Origin: Polyangium sp. 6x1
GTDB lineage: Bacteria > Myxococcota_A > Polyangia > Polyangiales > Polyangiaceae
NCBI RefSeq assembly: GCF_029946515.1
Contig: NZ_JARZHH010000042.1
Coordinates: 1-64,000 of the forward strand
Direction: 5' to 3'
Length of the DNA: 64,000 bases
Below the pieces are notes generated by a model. That model was not told where the DNA came from. It worked only from the letters and a program-made list of their open reading frames with translations, and made no database searches. This document shows, piece by piece, positions 19,183 to 29,819 of the stretch (the stretch's first letter is position 1; each line of letters opens with the position of its first letter). Both the position numbers and the translations under genes were made by a program.

Positions 19183-21912
19183 ATGTCCGCCTCGAGCCAT
19201 CAGATTCGCCGCACCTTCCTCGATTTCTTCGCCTCCCGCGGCCACGAGGTCGTCCCGAGCGCGCCGATCGTCCCGCAGAACGATCCAACGTTGATGTTCG
19301 TCAACGCCGGGATGGTCCCGTTCAAGGACGTGTTCACGGGCAAGGATCGCCGCCCGTACACGCGCGCCGCGAGCAGCCAGAAGTGCATCCGCATCAGCGG
19401 CAAGCACAACGACCTCGAGAACGTCGGCGTCACCGCGCGCCACCACACGTTCTTCGAGATGCTCGGCAACTTCAGCTTCGGCGACTACTTCAAGGAAGAG
19501 GCCATCACGAGCGCCTGGGAGCTGCTCACGAAGGTCTACGGCATCCCGAAGGAGCGGCTCGTCGTCACCGTCTTCAAGGGCGAGAAGGACTTCCCCGCGG
19601 ACGAGGAGGCGGCCGCGCTCTGGCGCAAGGTCACGGGCTTCGGCGACGATCGCATCCTCCGGCTCGGCATGGCCGACAACTTCTGGAGCATGGGCGACAC
19701 CGGCCCGTGTGGCCCCTGCTCGGAGATCCACTTCTTCACGGGCGACGAGGTCGATCTCGGGCGCTTCGGCGAGGAGCCTCGGCTCGACGGCTCCGGCTGG
19801 ACCGAGATCTGGAACCTCGTCTTCATGCAGTACGACCGCGCGGAGAAGGACGCGCCCGTCACGCCGCTGCCTGCGCCGAGCATCGACACGGGCATGGGCC
19901 TCGAGCGCATCTCGTTCGTGCTCCAAGGGGTCACGTCGAACTACGACACCGACCTCCTGCGCCCGCTCGTCGAGCGCGCGGCCGAGATCGCGGGCAAGAC
20001 GTACGGCGCGAGCCTCGCGCCGGACGACGTCTCGATGCGCGTCATCGCCGACCACGCCCGCACGACGGCCTTCCTCGTGGCCGAGGGCGTGATGCCCGAG
20101 AAGCAGCGGCGCGAGTACGTGCTCCGCCGCGTCATGCGCCGCGCGATCCGCCACGGCTACCGGCTCGGCATCGAAAAACCGTTCCTCCACGAGGTCGCGC
20201 TGCTCGTCGTGGATCGCATGGGCGACGTCTACCCCGAGCTCCGCGATCGGCGTGAGCTCATCGCCCGCGTCACCGAGGACGAGGAGATCCGCTTCCGCGC
20301 CACGCTGAAGCGCGGCATGAAGATCCTCGACGAGCGCTTCGACGAGATGCGCGAGAAGGGCGACAAGGCCCTCTCGGCGCCGGCGGCGGCGGATCTCTAC
20401 ACGACGTACGGCTTCCCGCTGGATCTCACGCAGGTCATCTGCGGCGAGCAGGGCTACGGCGTCGATCTCGAGGGCGCCGAGAAGATCATCAAGGGCGCGG
20501 ACGAGGCCGACGGTCCGATCGATCCGACCGCCGCCCTCGACCCTGCCTACCGGCAGGCGCGCGAAAAACTCGGGGCGCCCGTGGTCTTCACCGGCTACGA
20601 GCGCGAGGCGGGCGAGAGCGAGGTCGTCGCGATCCTCGCGGTCGAAACGAAAAACGGCGAAGGCAAACCCACCCGCGCGCTCGTGGACCGGGCAGGCGCG
20701 GGCAGCCGCGTCGAGGTCGTGGTGAAGGAGACGCCCTTCTACGCGGAGAGCGGCGGCCAGGTCGGCGACACCGGCGTGATCACGGCCGGCGATCTGCGCA
20801 TCCGCGTCACGGACACGCAGCGCCCGCTCACCGGCCTCGTCCTGCACGAGGGCGTCGTCGAGGCGGGCGAGATCGGCATCGGCCAGAAGGTCACGCTCAC
20901 CGTCGATCACGCGGCGCGCTCGGCCACGCGGCGCAACCACTCCGCGACGCACCTGCTCCACTGGGCCCTGCGCACGGTGCTCGGCGAGCACGCGCAGCAG
21001 AAGGGCTCGCGCGTCGGGCCGGACATGCTCCGCTTCGACTTCGCGCACAACAAACCGCTCACGCCGGGCGAGGTCGAGCGCATCGAGGACCTCGTGAACG
21101 GCAAGGTCCTGGAGAACGCGCCGGTGCTCACGGAGGTCCTGCCCGTCGACGAGGCCCGCAAGCGCGGCGCCGTCGCGATCTTCGAGGAGAAGTACGGCGA
21201 CGTCGTCCGCATGTTGACGATGACGCAGGACTCGATCGAGCTCTGCGGCGGCACGCACGCGCGCGCGCTCGGCGACATCGGCCTGTTCAAGATCACGGGC
21301 GAGGGCGGCGTCGCGGCCGGCGTGCGGCGCGTCTTCGCGGCGACGGGCAAGAACGCGCTCGGCTACGTGCGCGGCCTGGAGGACGACATCCAGAAGGCGC
21401 GCCAGGTCGCGAAGGCGCAGGGCGGCGACCTCGCGGACAAGATCGGCAAGATCGTCGCGCACGAGCGGGAGCTCGAGAAGAAGGTCGCCGAGCTCGAGCG
21501 CCGGCTCATCGAGGGCGGCGGCCCCGGCGGCGGGGGCGGCGGCATCGACGCGATGCTCGCGGAGGCCCGCGACATCTCGGGCGTCAAGGTCCTCGCCCGG
21601 CGCATGCCCGACGGCACGCAGGCGGCGGCGCTGCGCGAGATCGCGGAGAAGCTCCGGGACAAACTCGGCGAGTCGAGCCTCGTGCTCGTCGGCGCGGTGG
21701 ACGCGGGCAAGGCGCAGCTCGCGGTGATGGTCTCGAAGGCCGCCACGAGCCGGGTGAAGGCCGGCGACGTCATCAAGAACGTCGCCGCGATCGTGGGCGG
21801 GCGCGGCGGCGGCCGGCCCGACATGGCGCAGGCCGGCGGCCCCGAGGCCGGCAAGCTCGACGAGGCCATCGCGGCGACGTACGGCGAGGTCGAGCGTCTC
21901 GTGACAGCGTAA
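19183..21912 (+). CDS. alaS: Alanine--tRNA ligase
   Basis: The product is 909 residues, close to the usual 870-900. It charges tRNA-Ala with alanine in the cytoplasm. The N-terminal class II catalytic core has 'FVNAGMVPFKDVFTG' and 'RHHTFFEMLGNFSFGDYF'. The editing domain carries the zinc ligands HSATH (His586, His590) and CGGTH (Cys688, His692), so mischarged Ser/Gly can be removed. The C-terminal DHHA1 domain ends with 'GGRGGGRPDMAQAGG'. A Gly-rich linker sits before it. The start ATG 19183 gives the standard N terminus. Confidence 0.98.
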   Translation: MSASSHQIRRTFLDFFASRGHEVVPSAPIVPQNDPTLMFVNAGMVPFKDVFTGKDRRPYTRAASSQKCIRISGKHNDLENVGVTARHHTFFEMLGNFSFGDYFKEEAITSAWELLTKVYGIPKERLVVTVFKGEKDFPADEEAAALWRKVTGFGDDRILRLGMADNFWSMGDTGPCGPCSEIHFFTGDEVDLGRFGEEPRLDGSGWTEIWNLVFMQYDRAEKDAPVTPLPAPSIDTGMGLERISFVLQGVTSNYDTDLLRPLVERAAEIAGKTYGASLAPDDVSMRVIADHARTTAFLVAEGVMPEKQRREYVLRRVMRRAIRHGYRLGIEKPFLHEVALLVVDRMGDVYPELRDRRELIARVTEDEEIRFRATLKRGMKILDERFDEMREKGDKALSAPAAADLYTTYGFPLDLTQVICGEQGYGVDLEGAEKIIKGADEADGPIDPTAALDPAYRQAREKLGAPVVFTGYEREAGESEVVAILAVETKNGEGKPTRALVDRAGAGSRVEVVVKETPFYAESGGQVGDTGVITAGDLRIRVTDTQRPLTGLVLHEGVVEAGEIGIGQKVTLTVDHAARSATRRNHSATHLLHWALRTVLGEHAQQKGSRVGPDMLRFDFAHNKPLTPGEVERIEDLVNGKVLENAPVLTEVLPVDEARKRGAVAIFEEKYGDVVRMLTMTQDSIELCGGTHARALGDIGLFKITGEGGVAAGVRRVFAATGKNALGYVRGLEDDIQKARQVAKAQGGDLADKIGKIVAHERELEKKVAELERRLIEGGGPGGGGGGIDAMLAEARDISGVKVLARRMPDGTQAAALREIAEKLRDKLGESSLVLVGAVDAGKAQLAVMVSKAATSRVKAGDVIKNVAAIVGGRGGGRPDMAQAGGPEAGKLDEAIAATYGEVERLVTA

Positions 21913-22024
21913 CGCCCGCCTCCCTCCCCCGGTTCCACCCTAGTTCATCGGGATTTTCCCCACGCTGGCCTTGCCTCGACGAGGCGAGATGCCTTACCGT
22001 CGATCGATTCAACGGGACGAGGGG

Positions 22025-22933
22025 ATGAACCACGACACGGATTCGCTCGCAGCACAGGTCGCGGAGCTTCAGCGTCGCAATGCGGAGCTAGAGCGGGAGC
22101 TCTACCTGAGGACGCAGATGTACGCCGCGCTCGTGGAGGACCAGCGCGAGCTCATCTGCACGTTCAGCCTCGATGGCACCCTCGCGTTCGTCAACGACGC
22201 GTATTGCCGCTTCTTCGGCAAGACGCGCGAGGAGCTGGTCGGCCGCCGTTTCGCGCCGCTCGTCCCGGAGGAGGATCAGCCGCTCATCGCCGATGTGCTC
22301 GCCCGGCTCGGGCCGAAGGAGCCGGTCCTCCCCTGCGAGCACCGGGTGCTGACGCCCGGGGGCGATGTGCGCTGGCTCAACTGGATCGATCGCGTGATCT
22401 TCGACGAGGCGGGCAACGTCGCGACGTTTCAGGCCGTCGGGATCGACGTCACGGATCGGCGGCGCGCGGAGGAGCACGCGGAGCGGAACGAGGCGCTGCG
22501 GGCCGAGCTCATTCACACGCAGGAGCAGGCGCTCCGCGAGCTCTCGGCGCCGCTCATCCCGATCGCCGACGACGTACTCGCCATGCCGCTCGTCGGCCGT
22601 ATCGACGAGAAGCGCGCGCAGGTCGTGCTGGAGACGCTCCTCGAAGGGGTCGTGCGCATGGCGGCCGAGACGGTGCTGCTCGACGTGACGGGCATCACGA
22701 CGGTCGACACCCAGGTCGCCGAGGCGCTCGTGCGCACGGCGCATGCGGTCAAGCTGCTCGGTGCCACGGCCGTATTGACCGGGATCCAGCCCCACGTGGC
22801 GCAGACGCTGATCAGCCTGGGCATCGAAGTGCACGGCGTCATCTCGGTGCGCAGCCTGAAGGACGGCATCGCGTGGGCGATGCAGGAGCGCGGCAAGCGT
22901 CGCAAGGTGGCCCCGCAGCCCCGAGCGCGGTGA
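22025..22933 (+). CDS. PAS-STAS regulator (RsbR-like)
   Basis: The product is 302 residues from ATG 22025. An in-frame ATG at 21989 with GAGGCGAG before it is a possible alternative. A short coiled coil comes first (AQVAELQRRNAELERELY), then a PAS domain (about residues 35-155: 'LICTFSLDGTLAFVNDAYCRFF', 'GIDVTDRRRAEE'), then a C-terminal STAS domain with 'LLDVTGITTVDTQVAEAL' and 'TAVLTGIQPHVAQTL'. The two Thr in the ITTVDT loop match the phosphorylatable residues of RsbR-type stressosome proteins. It would sense a small ligand or redox state and act on a kinase or anti-sigma partner. No cognate RsbS or RsbT gene lies beside it. Confidence 0.88.
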   Translation: MNHDTDSLAAQVAELQRRNAELERELYLRTQMYAALVEDQRELICTFSLDGTLAFVNDAYCRFFGKTREELVGRRFAPLVPEEDQPLIADVLARLGPKEPVLPCEHRVLTPGGDVRWLNWIDRVIFDEAGNVATFQAVGIDVTDRRRAEEHAERNEALRAELIHTQEQALRELSAPLIPIADDVLAMPLVGRIDEKRAQVVLETLLEGVVRMAAETVLLDVTGITTVDTQVAEALVRTAHAVKLLGATAVLTGIQPHVAQTLISLGIEVHGVISVRSLKDGIAWAMQERGKRRKVAPQPRAR

Positions 22934-22949
22934 GGATCCCGGGGGGGCC

Positions 22950-23510
22950 ATGGGCACGATCGTCTGGGTGAAACGGCAGGGGCTCGACGCGTCGCTCGGG
23001 TTCACGTTCCGCGCGCAGGTCGAGCGCCTGCCGGCGCGCAAAGCGCGGACGCTCTCGATCGAGGGGCCCGTGCGCAACGTGGATCTGCCCCGCAAGCAGG
23101 CGTTCGGCGTATCGAGCCGCTCGCCCTTCGATCACCGCGGCCACCTCATCGCCGAGCGGTTCGGCGGTCCGAATAGCTCCGTGAACCTCGTGGCCATGCA
23201 CGGGCTCGTGAACATGAACGGGGGGCCGTGGTACGCGATGGAGGTCGAGATCGCGCGGATGCTCGACGCGAGCGGCGCGCACCGCCCGGGGCTGCCGCGG
23301 ACGGGCTGGATGAAGGTCACGGTGCGGTACCACAGCGCCGACCCGCTGCGGCCGATCGCCTTTCACGTCGAGGCGAAGGATCCGAACGGGACCACGAAGT
23401 TCTGGCAGATCTTCAATGCGAACCCGCACCTTTCGAACCCGAACGATCCACGGCGCGCGGAGGCAAACGCGCTCGCCGTGGATCTGAACGCGGACATCGC
23501 CCGCGGCTGA
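22950..23510 (+). CDS. DNA/RNA non-specific endonuclease family protein
   Basis: The product is 186 residues, ATG 22950, 16 bases after the PAS-STAS gene. The central motif 'FDHRGHLIAERFGG' followed by 'NLVAMHGLVNMNGGPWYAME' matches the beta-beta-alpha-metal nuclease fold of the Endonuclea_NS_2 family: RGH supplies the catalytic His and the later Asn the metal ligand. There is no signal peptide or membrane segment and no obvious immunity gene, so it is either cytosolic or the effector of an export system that uses no classic signal. Toxin use is possible but not shown. Confidence 0.8.
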   Translation: MGTIVWVKRQGLDASLGFTFRAQVERLPARKARTLSIEGPVRNVDLPRKQAFGVSSRSPFDHRGHLIAERFGGPNSSVNLVAMHGLVNMNGGPWYAMEVEIARMLDASGAHRPGLPRTGWMKVTVRYHSADPLRPIAFHVEAKDPNGTTKFWQIFNANPHLSNPNDPRRAEANALAVDLNADIARG

Positions 23511-23525
23511 GCGCGCGACACGAAA

Positions 23526-24056
23526 TCAGAAGGCTCCGCGATTCCGGTCCAGCACGAGGATGCTGTACGCGGGAGACTCCGCTCCCTGCGCCGGTTCGTC
23601 GCGGCGCGCGATTTCCCGCCATTCCGCCCGGTTGAATGGGGGGAAGTAGGAATCACCCGCGGGCCGGGCGTGGACCTCCGTCAGATACAGCCGGTCCGCC
23701 ACCTCGAGCGCCTCCGCGAAGAGCGCCTCCCCGCCAATGACCACGACCTCGGAGGCGCCGCCCTCCGCTGCGAAAAGCCGCGCCCGTCCGATCGCCTCCT
23801 CCCAACCGTGGCAGACCACGGCGCCGTTCGCGCGATAGTCCTCCCTCCGCGTGACGACCAGGTTCTTGCGGCCGGGCAAAGGTTTTTCGCCGATGCTCTC
23901 CCAGGTCTTGCGGCCCATGAGGATGGGCTTGCCCATGGTCGTGGCCTTGAAATGGGCGAGGTCGCCCGGGAGCCGCCAGGGCAGGCGGTTCTCGATGCCG
24001 ATGACGCCGTTGTCCGCGACGGCGGCGATGATGGCGACGCGAGGCTCCATCCTCAT
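23526..24056 (-). CDS. folA: Dihydrofolate reductase
   Basis: The product is 176 residues and reduces dihydrofolate to tetrahydrofolate with NADPH. The start ATG 24056 overlaps the thyA stop as ATGA and gives the normal N terminus 'VAIIAAVADNGVIG'. Hallmarks are 'NRLPWRLPGDLAHFK', 'MGRKTWESIG', 'PGRKNLVVTR' and 'VVVIGGEALFAEAL'. It is co-transcribed with thyA, whose product makes the dihydrofolate that this enzyme recycles. It ends 15 bases from the convergent nuclease gene. Confidence 0.97.
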   Translation of the reverse strand: MRMEPRVAIIAAVADNGVIGIENRLPWRLPGDLAHFKATTMGKPILMGRKTWESIGEKPLPGRKNLVVTRREDYRANGAVVCHGWEEAIGRARLFAAEGGASEVVVIGGEALFAEALEVADRLYLTEVHARPAGDSYFPPFNRAEWREIARRDEPAQGAESPAYSILVLDRNRGAF

Positions 24057-24952
24057 ACCGCCACATCCGCCTTGATGTGCGGGTGAGGGTCGTAGCCGGA
24101 AAACTCGAAATCCTCGACGTGGTAATCGAACAAGCTGTCCGGCTTGCGGAGGATCCGCAAGGTGGGCCATGGCCGAGGCTCGCGGCGGAGCTGCTCCTCG
24201 GCCTGGACGATGTGATTGACGTAGAGGTGCACGTCCCCGCCCTGCCAGATGAGCTCACCTGGCGTGAGCTCGCACTGCTGCGCCAGCATGTGAATCAAGA
24301 GAGCCCCCTCGAAAAGATTCCAGGGTAGGCCGAGCATCGTGTCGGCGGCGCGCTGGAACAGGAGGCCCGACAGCTTCCCGTCGGCGACGAAGTACTGGTA
24401 CGTCATGTGGCAGGGAGGCAGGGCCATGCGCTCGAGCTCGCCCACGTTCCAGCCGGTGAAAAGCAGGCGGCGGCTCGTGGGGTTCTTGCGGATGCTCTCC
24501 ACCAATCGGGCGATCTGGTCGATCTCGCGTCCGTCCTTCGTCTCCCAGCGGCGCCATTGCTTGCCGTACACAGGGCCGAGGTCGCCCCAGCGGGCGGCGA
24601 ATGCCTCATCCTCCAGCACCCGACGCTCGAACGCGTCGTGGCTGATCTCCTCGCGCGTCTCCTTGCGATAACGGGCCAGCGGCCAATCCGTCCAGATGTG
24701 GACCTTGTTCGCCAGGAGCGGCCGGATGTTCGTGTCGCCCGACAGGAACCACAGGAGCTCGTACAGCGCCTGGCGGTAATAGACCTTCTTGGTGGTCAAG
24801 AGCGGGAAGCCGGCCGAAAGCTCGAAGCGCATCTGCTCCCCGAACAGCGCGAGCGTACCGACGCCCGTGCGGTCCATCCGGCGCGAGCCTCGGTCGATCA
24901 AGCGGCGTAGCAAATCGAGATACTGGTCCTCCGGATGGCGCGCGCGGTTCAT
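24053..24952 (-). CDS. thyA: Thymidylate synthase
   Basis: The product is 299 residues and converts dUMP to dTMP using methylene-tetrahydrofolate. Visible signatures are 'DRTGVGTLALFG', 'FPLLTTKKVYYRQALYELLW', the catalytic PPCH (Cys181), 'FQRAADTMLGLPWNL' and 'GDVHLYVNHI'. Length is a little above the 264 residues of E. coli, with an insert after 'RYRKETREE'. It lies directly upstream of folA with a 4-base overlap. The presence of folA fits the classic ThyA pathway rather than ThyX. Confidence 0.98.
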   Translation of the reverse strand: MNRARHPEDQYLDLLRRLIDRGSRRMDRTGVGTLALFGEQMRFELSAGFPLLTTKKVYYRQALYELLWFLSGDTNIRPLLANKVHIWTDWPLARYRKETREEISHDAFERRVLEDEAFAARWGDLGPVYGKQWRRWETKDGREIDQIARLVESIRKNPTSRRLLFTGWNVGELERMALPPCHMTYQYFVADGKLSGLLFQRAADTMLGLPWNLFEGALLIHMLAQQCELTPGELIWQGGDVHLYVNHIVQAEEQLRREPRPWPTLRILRKPDSLFDYHVEDFEFSGYDPHPHIKADVAV

Positions 24953-25050
24953 GGGACCCCCTCCCGTGTGGTCCCCTCATGGATGCCGCCCGGATGGAGA
25001 ACCCGCAAGGACCCGGAGGGGCCAGCCCATCTGCTGCGGCCAGGGGCTCT

Positions 25051-27288
25051 CTACGTCCCGTCCTTCACGTCGAGCCTGTCGAGGAGCCACGCGTACTTGA
25101 ACGCCATCTCCTGCATTCGCTCGTAACGCCCGGATTTGCCCCCGTGCCCGGCCGGGTCGAGGTGAATGCGCAAGAGGAGCGGGTTCTGGTCCGTCTTCCG
25201 CTCGCGCAGCCTGGCCACCCATTTCGCGGGCTCCCAGTACATCACCTGGCTGTCGTTGTACGACGTGTTCACGAGGATCGACGGGTACGCCTTCTTCGCG
25301 ACGTTCTCGTAGGGGCTGTAGCGGGCGATGGTTTCGAATTCGTCCTTCTTCTTCGGATTGCCCCACTCCTCGAACTCCTCCACCGTGAGCGGGAGGGATT
25401 CGTCGAGCATCGTGTTGATCACGTCGACGAACGGCACGTCGGCGATCGCGGCGCGATAAAGGTCCGGGCGCATGTTCAGGACCGCGCCCATGAGCAGGCC
25501 GCCGGCGCTCGCGCCCTGGATCGCGATTCGATCCTTCGCGGCCCAGCCCATCTGCACGAGGCCCTCGGTCGCGTCCACGAAATCGGTGAACGTGTTCATC
25601 TTCGTCTTCATGCGCCCGGCCTCGTGCCACGTCTCGCCGAGCTCGCCGCCGCCGCGGATATGCGCGATCGCGCAGACCACGCCGCGGTCCACGAGCGAGA
25701 ACGCCGGGGCCGAGAACATGGGGAAGATGGGGAAGCCGTACGAGCCGTACGCATAAAGGAAGAGCGGGTTCTTCCCGTCCGGGCTCGTCCCCTTCTTGTA
25801 GAGCAGCGAGACCGGGATCTTCGTGCCGTCCTTGGCCGTCGCGTACACCCGCTTCGACTCGTACCGACCGGCATCGTAGTTCGGGACCTCATTGCGCTTT
25901 TTCAGCACGAGCGCGCGCTTCTTCGGCTCGTATTCGTAGACCGTGGAGGGCGTCGTCGGCGATTCGAATCGGAACCGATAAAAGGGCGCATCGAATTCGC
26001 GGTTTTCCCCTTGCCGCAGCGTGAAGACCGGCTCGGGCAGCGCGATCTTGTGCGAGCCGTCGAGCGAGAGCTTCTTCGGATCGAGCACGCGGATCTGGCG
26101 CAGGCCGTCCTCGCGCTCGAAGGCGACGGCGAACGTCGAAAAGAGCTCGACCGATTCGATCATCACGTCCTTGCGGTGCGGGATCGTCTCCTTCCAAGAC
26201 GCGCGCCCCGGGGACGAAACCTTGGCCACCACGAGCCGAAAGTTCGTCGATTTCGGATCCCCCGGCTTCGCGGGGCTGTTCGTGCGGATCACGAGCTCGT
26301 CGCCGCGATGATCCACGTCGTATTCATGGTCCTGCTCCCGCGGCTCCACGAGCGTGAGGGGCGCCGTGGGTTTGTCCGCGGGCAGGAAGCGGACCTCACT
26401 CGTCGTGTGGCTGTTCGACTGGACGAAGATGAGCTTCTTGCTGCTGGATCGGCCCGAAAACAGCCGGAACCGCTCGTCCTTCTCCTCGTAGAGCAGCGCA
26501 TCCTTCGCCGCCTCGTCGCCGAGCGCGTGCCGGAACAACTTGTGCGATCGCTTCGTGACCGGATCCTCGACCGTATAAAAGAGCGTCTTTCCATCCTTCG
26601 CGAAGACGATCGACGTGACACGCTCGGCCCGATCCACGAGGTCCTTGCCCGTCTTGAGGTCGCGCACGCGCAGCACGAATTGCCGGAAGCCGGTGGTGTC
26701 GAGCCCGTACGCGAGGAGATTGCCATCCTCGGAGAGGGCCAGCGGGCCGAGGCCGACGTATTTCTCGGTCTTCGCGATCTCGTTCGGATCGATCACGACC
26801 TCCTCGGGCGCCTTGTCCCCGCCCTTCACGGCCTTGCGGCAGTAAATGGGGTATTGTTTCCCTTTCTCGGTGCGCGTGTAATAAAGATACGCGCCCTCCC
26901 GGAAAGGGACCTCCACGTCGGTCTCCTGGAGCCGGCCGAGCATCTCGCCGTAGATGCGCTCCTTCTGCGGCGTGAGCGAGGCCGTCATGGCCTCGCTGTA
27001 CGCGTTCTCCGCGCGCAGGTGCTCGAGCACCTCGGGCGCGTCCTTCTTGCGCAGCCACGCATAGTCGTCGACGAGCTTGACCCCGTGGATCTCCGTGACG
27101 CGCGGATCCTTCTTCGCGATCGGCGCCACGGGCCCCTTCGGCGCCGGCGTCTCCGCGGCGGCGCTCGTCGCAGCCGGGGGCGACGCAGGCGGCAAGCTCG
27201 TCGTCGGCGCAGGCGCAGGCGGCAGGCCCTCGCCCGAGCAGCCGAGGACGACGAGGAGCGGAAGAAGCATCGAGGTTCGTCGCATCAT
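25051..27288 (-). CDS. Oligopeptidase B-type S9 peptidase, predicted lipoprotein
   Basis: The product is 745 residues from the tandem ATGs at 27288/27285. An N-terminal signal ends in the lipobox VLGC, followed by a Pro/Ala/Thr linker to about residue 60, then the S9A propeller and hydrolase. The catalytic parts are Ser594 in 'QGASAGGLLMG', Asp in 'YNDSQV' and His in 'HLDPAGHGGKSG'. 'FVDVINTMLDESLPLT' with 'EFEEWGNP' is characteristic of oligopeptidase B, which cleaves short peptides after Arg/Lys. A lipidated, secreted form is unusual compared with the cytosolic E. coli enzyme and would suit degradation of peptides in the periplasm or outside. It is divergent from the kinase gene at 27395. 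Confidence 0.92.
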   Translation of the reverse strand: MMRRTSMLLPLLVVLGCSGEGLPPAPAPTTSLPPASPPAATSAAAETPAPKGPVAPIAKKDPRVTEIHGVKLVDDYAWLRKKDAPEVLEHLRAENAYSEAMTASLTPQKERIYGEMLGRLQETDVEVPFREGAYLYYTRTEKGKQYPIYCRKAVKGGDKAPEEVVIDPNEIAKTEKYVGLGPLALSEDGNLLAYGLDTTGFRQFVLRVRDLKTGKDLVDRAERVTSIVFAKDGKTLFYTVEDPVTKRSHKLFRHALGDEAAKDALLYEEKDERFRLFSGRSSSKKLIFVQSNSHTTSEVRFLPADKPTAPLTLVEPREQDHEYDVDHRGDELVIRTNSPAKPGDPKSTNFRLVVAKVSSPGRASWKETIPHRKDVMIESVELFSTFAVAFEREDGLRQIRVLDPKKLSLDGSHKIALPEPVFTLRQGENREFDAPFYRFRFESPTTPSTVYEYEPKKRALVLKKRNEVPNYDAGRYESKRVYATAKDGTKIPVSLLYKKGTSPDGKNPLFLYAYGSYGFPIFPMFSAPAFSLVDRGVVCAIAHIRGGGELGETWHEAGRMKTKMNTFTDFVDATEGLVQMGWAAKDRIAIQGASAGGLLMGAVLNMRPDLYRAAIADVPFVDVINTMLDESLPLTVEEFEEWGNPKKKDEFETIARYSPYENVAKKAYPSILVNTSYNDSQVMYWEPAKWVARLRERKTDQNPLLLRIHLDPAGHGGKSGRYERMQEMAFKYAWLLDRLDVKDGT

Positions 27289-27394
27289 CGCGACGAACGA
27301 TAGCCCAGATCCGTCTGCCCGTTGCGGCCCTCGGGGCCCCTTGGGTATCGTACGGCCTGCCGCGGCGGCAAGACGCGGCAAGACGAGGAGCACC

Positions 27395-28288
27395 ATGTCG
27401 TATCGAGCGGGTGATGTCATCGACGGCCGGTACAAGCTCCTCGACCTCATCGGCAGCGGCGGCCACGGCTACGTGTTCCGCGCAGAGGACATGGACCTCA
27501 GCGCGCCCGTCGCCGTGAAGTGCCTCTTGCCGAACATCACGAGCGAGCCAGTCTTCACGACGCGCATCGCGCGCGAGGCCCGCGCCATGGGCCTGCTCAG
27601 CGGCACCGCCGCGACGCAGATCCTCGCCTTCAACCGCTCGGACAACGGCACGCTCTACATCGTGATGGAGCTGCTCGAAGGCAAGGACCTCGAAGCCTAC
27701 GTGCGAGGCGTCGAGGCGAGGAGCGGGCCCATGTCCGTCGATCGCGCGCTCGAGATCATGCGGCCCGTCGCCGAGACGCTCTCCGCCGCGCACGCGCGCG
27801 GCATCGTGCACCGCGACGTCAAGCCCGCGAACATCTTCGTCTTGCGGACGCGCGCACGAGGCCGCGTGAGGCTGCTCGACTTCGGCCTCGCCAAGGAGGT
27901 CGGAGGCTTCACCGTCACGCGCGACGGCACCATCGCCGGATCCCCGACGTACATGGCGCCCGAGATCTGGGCCGGCAAACCCAAGGACCTCGATCACCGC
28001 GCCGACGTCTACTCGTTCGGCGCCGTCGTCTTCCGCATGATCGGCAGCCGGCTCCCGTTCCCGGCGCGCAAGATGGTGGAGCTCTTGCGCGCCGTCTCGA
28101 CCGACCCACGCCCGAGCCTGCGCGCGCTCCGCCCCGATCTCCCCGAGGCCGTGGATCCGTGGGTCGCGCGGGTGCTCGCGAGCCAGCCCGCGAACCGCTT
28201 CCCGTCGATGCAAGAGGCATGGACCGAGCTCTGCGCGGCCCTCGGGCGCCCCGCGGAGACCGAGGACGACGACCTCGGCGCGCCTTGA
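27395..28288 (+). CDS. Serine/threonine protein kinase (PknB-type)
   Basis: The product is 297 residues, essentially a bare kinase domain. ATG 27395 is preceded by GAGGAG at a 4-base distance. Glycine loop 'GSGGHGYV', ATP Lys42, catalytic Asp141 in 'HRDVKPANIF', DFG from Asp162 and 'YMAPEIW' are all present, so it should be active. There is no transmembrane segment or sensor domain, so it is cytosolic and must receive input through partners. A second kinase gene follows 31 bases later and is probably co-transcribed. Confidence 0.95.
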   Translation: MSYRAGDVIDGRYKLLDLIGSGGHGYVFRAEDMDLSAPVAVKCLLPNITSEPVFTTRIAREARAMGLLSGTAATQILAFNRSDNGTLYIVMELLEGKDLEAYVRGVEARSGPMSVDRALEIMRPVAETLSAAHARGIVHRDVKPANIFVLRTRARGRVRLLDFGLAKEVGGFTVTRDGTIAGSPTYMAPEIWAGKPKDLDHRADVYSFGAVVFRMIGSRLPFPARKMVELLRAVSTDPRPSLRALRPDLPEAVDPWVARVLASQPANRFPSMQEAWTELCAALGRPAETEDDDLGAP

Positions 28289-28319
28289 ATCGCCGTTTGT
28301 CTGCCTCTAGGCTCGCACC

Positions 28320-29815
<1,496 letters not shown>

Positions 29816-29819
<4 letters not shown>

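Noticed and set aside
17404-21462. Open frame of about 1,350 codons on the minus strand
   Set aside because: Antisense to the outer-membrane gene and alaS; the alaS motifs prove the plus strand is coding.
22950-23510. Type VI or contact-dependent toxin cassette
   Set aside because: No VgrG, PAAR, Rhs or immunity-like gene adjoins the nuclease gene; left only as a low-level hypothesis.
24979-27303. Open frame of 774 codons on the plus strand
   Set aside because: Antisense to the oligopeptidase B gene, which has the full catalytic triad.
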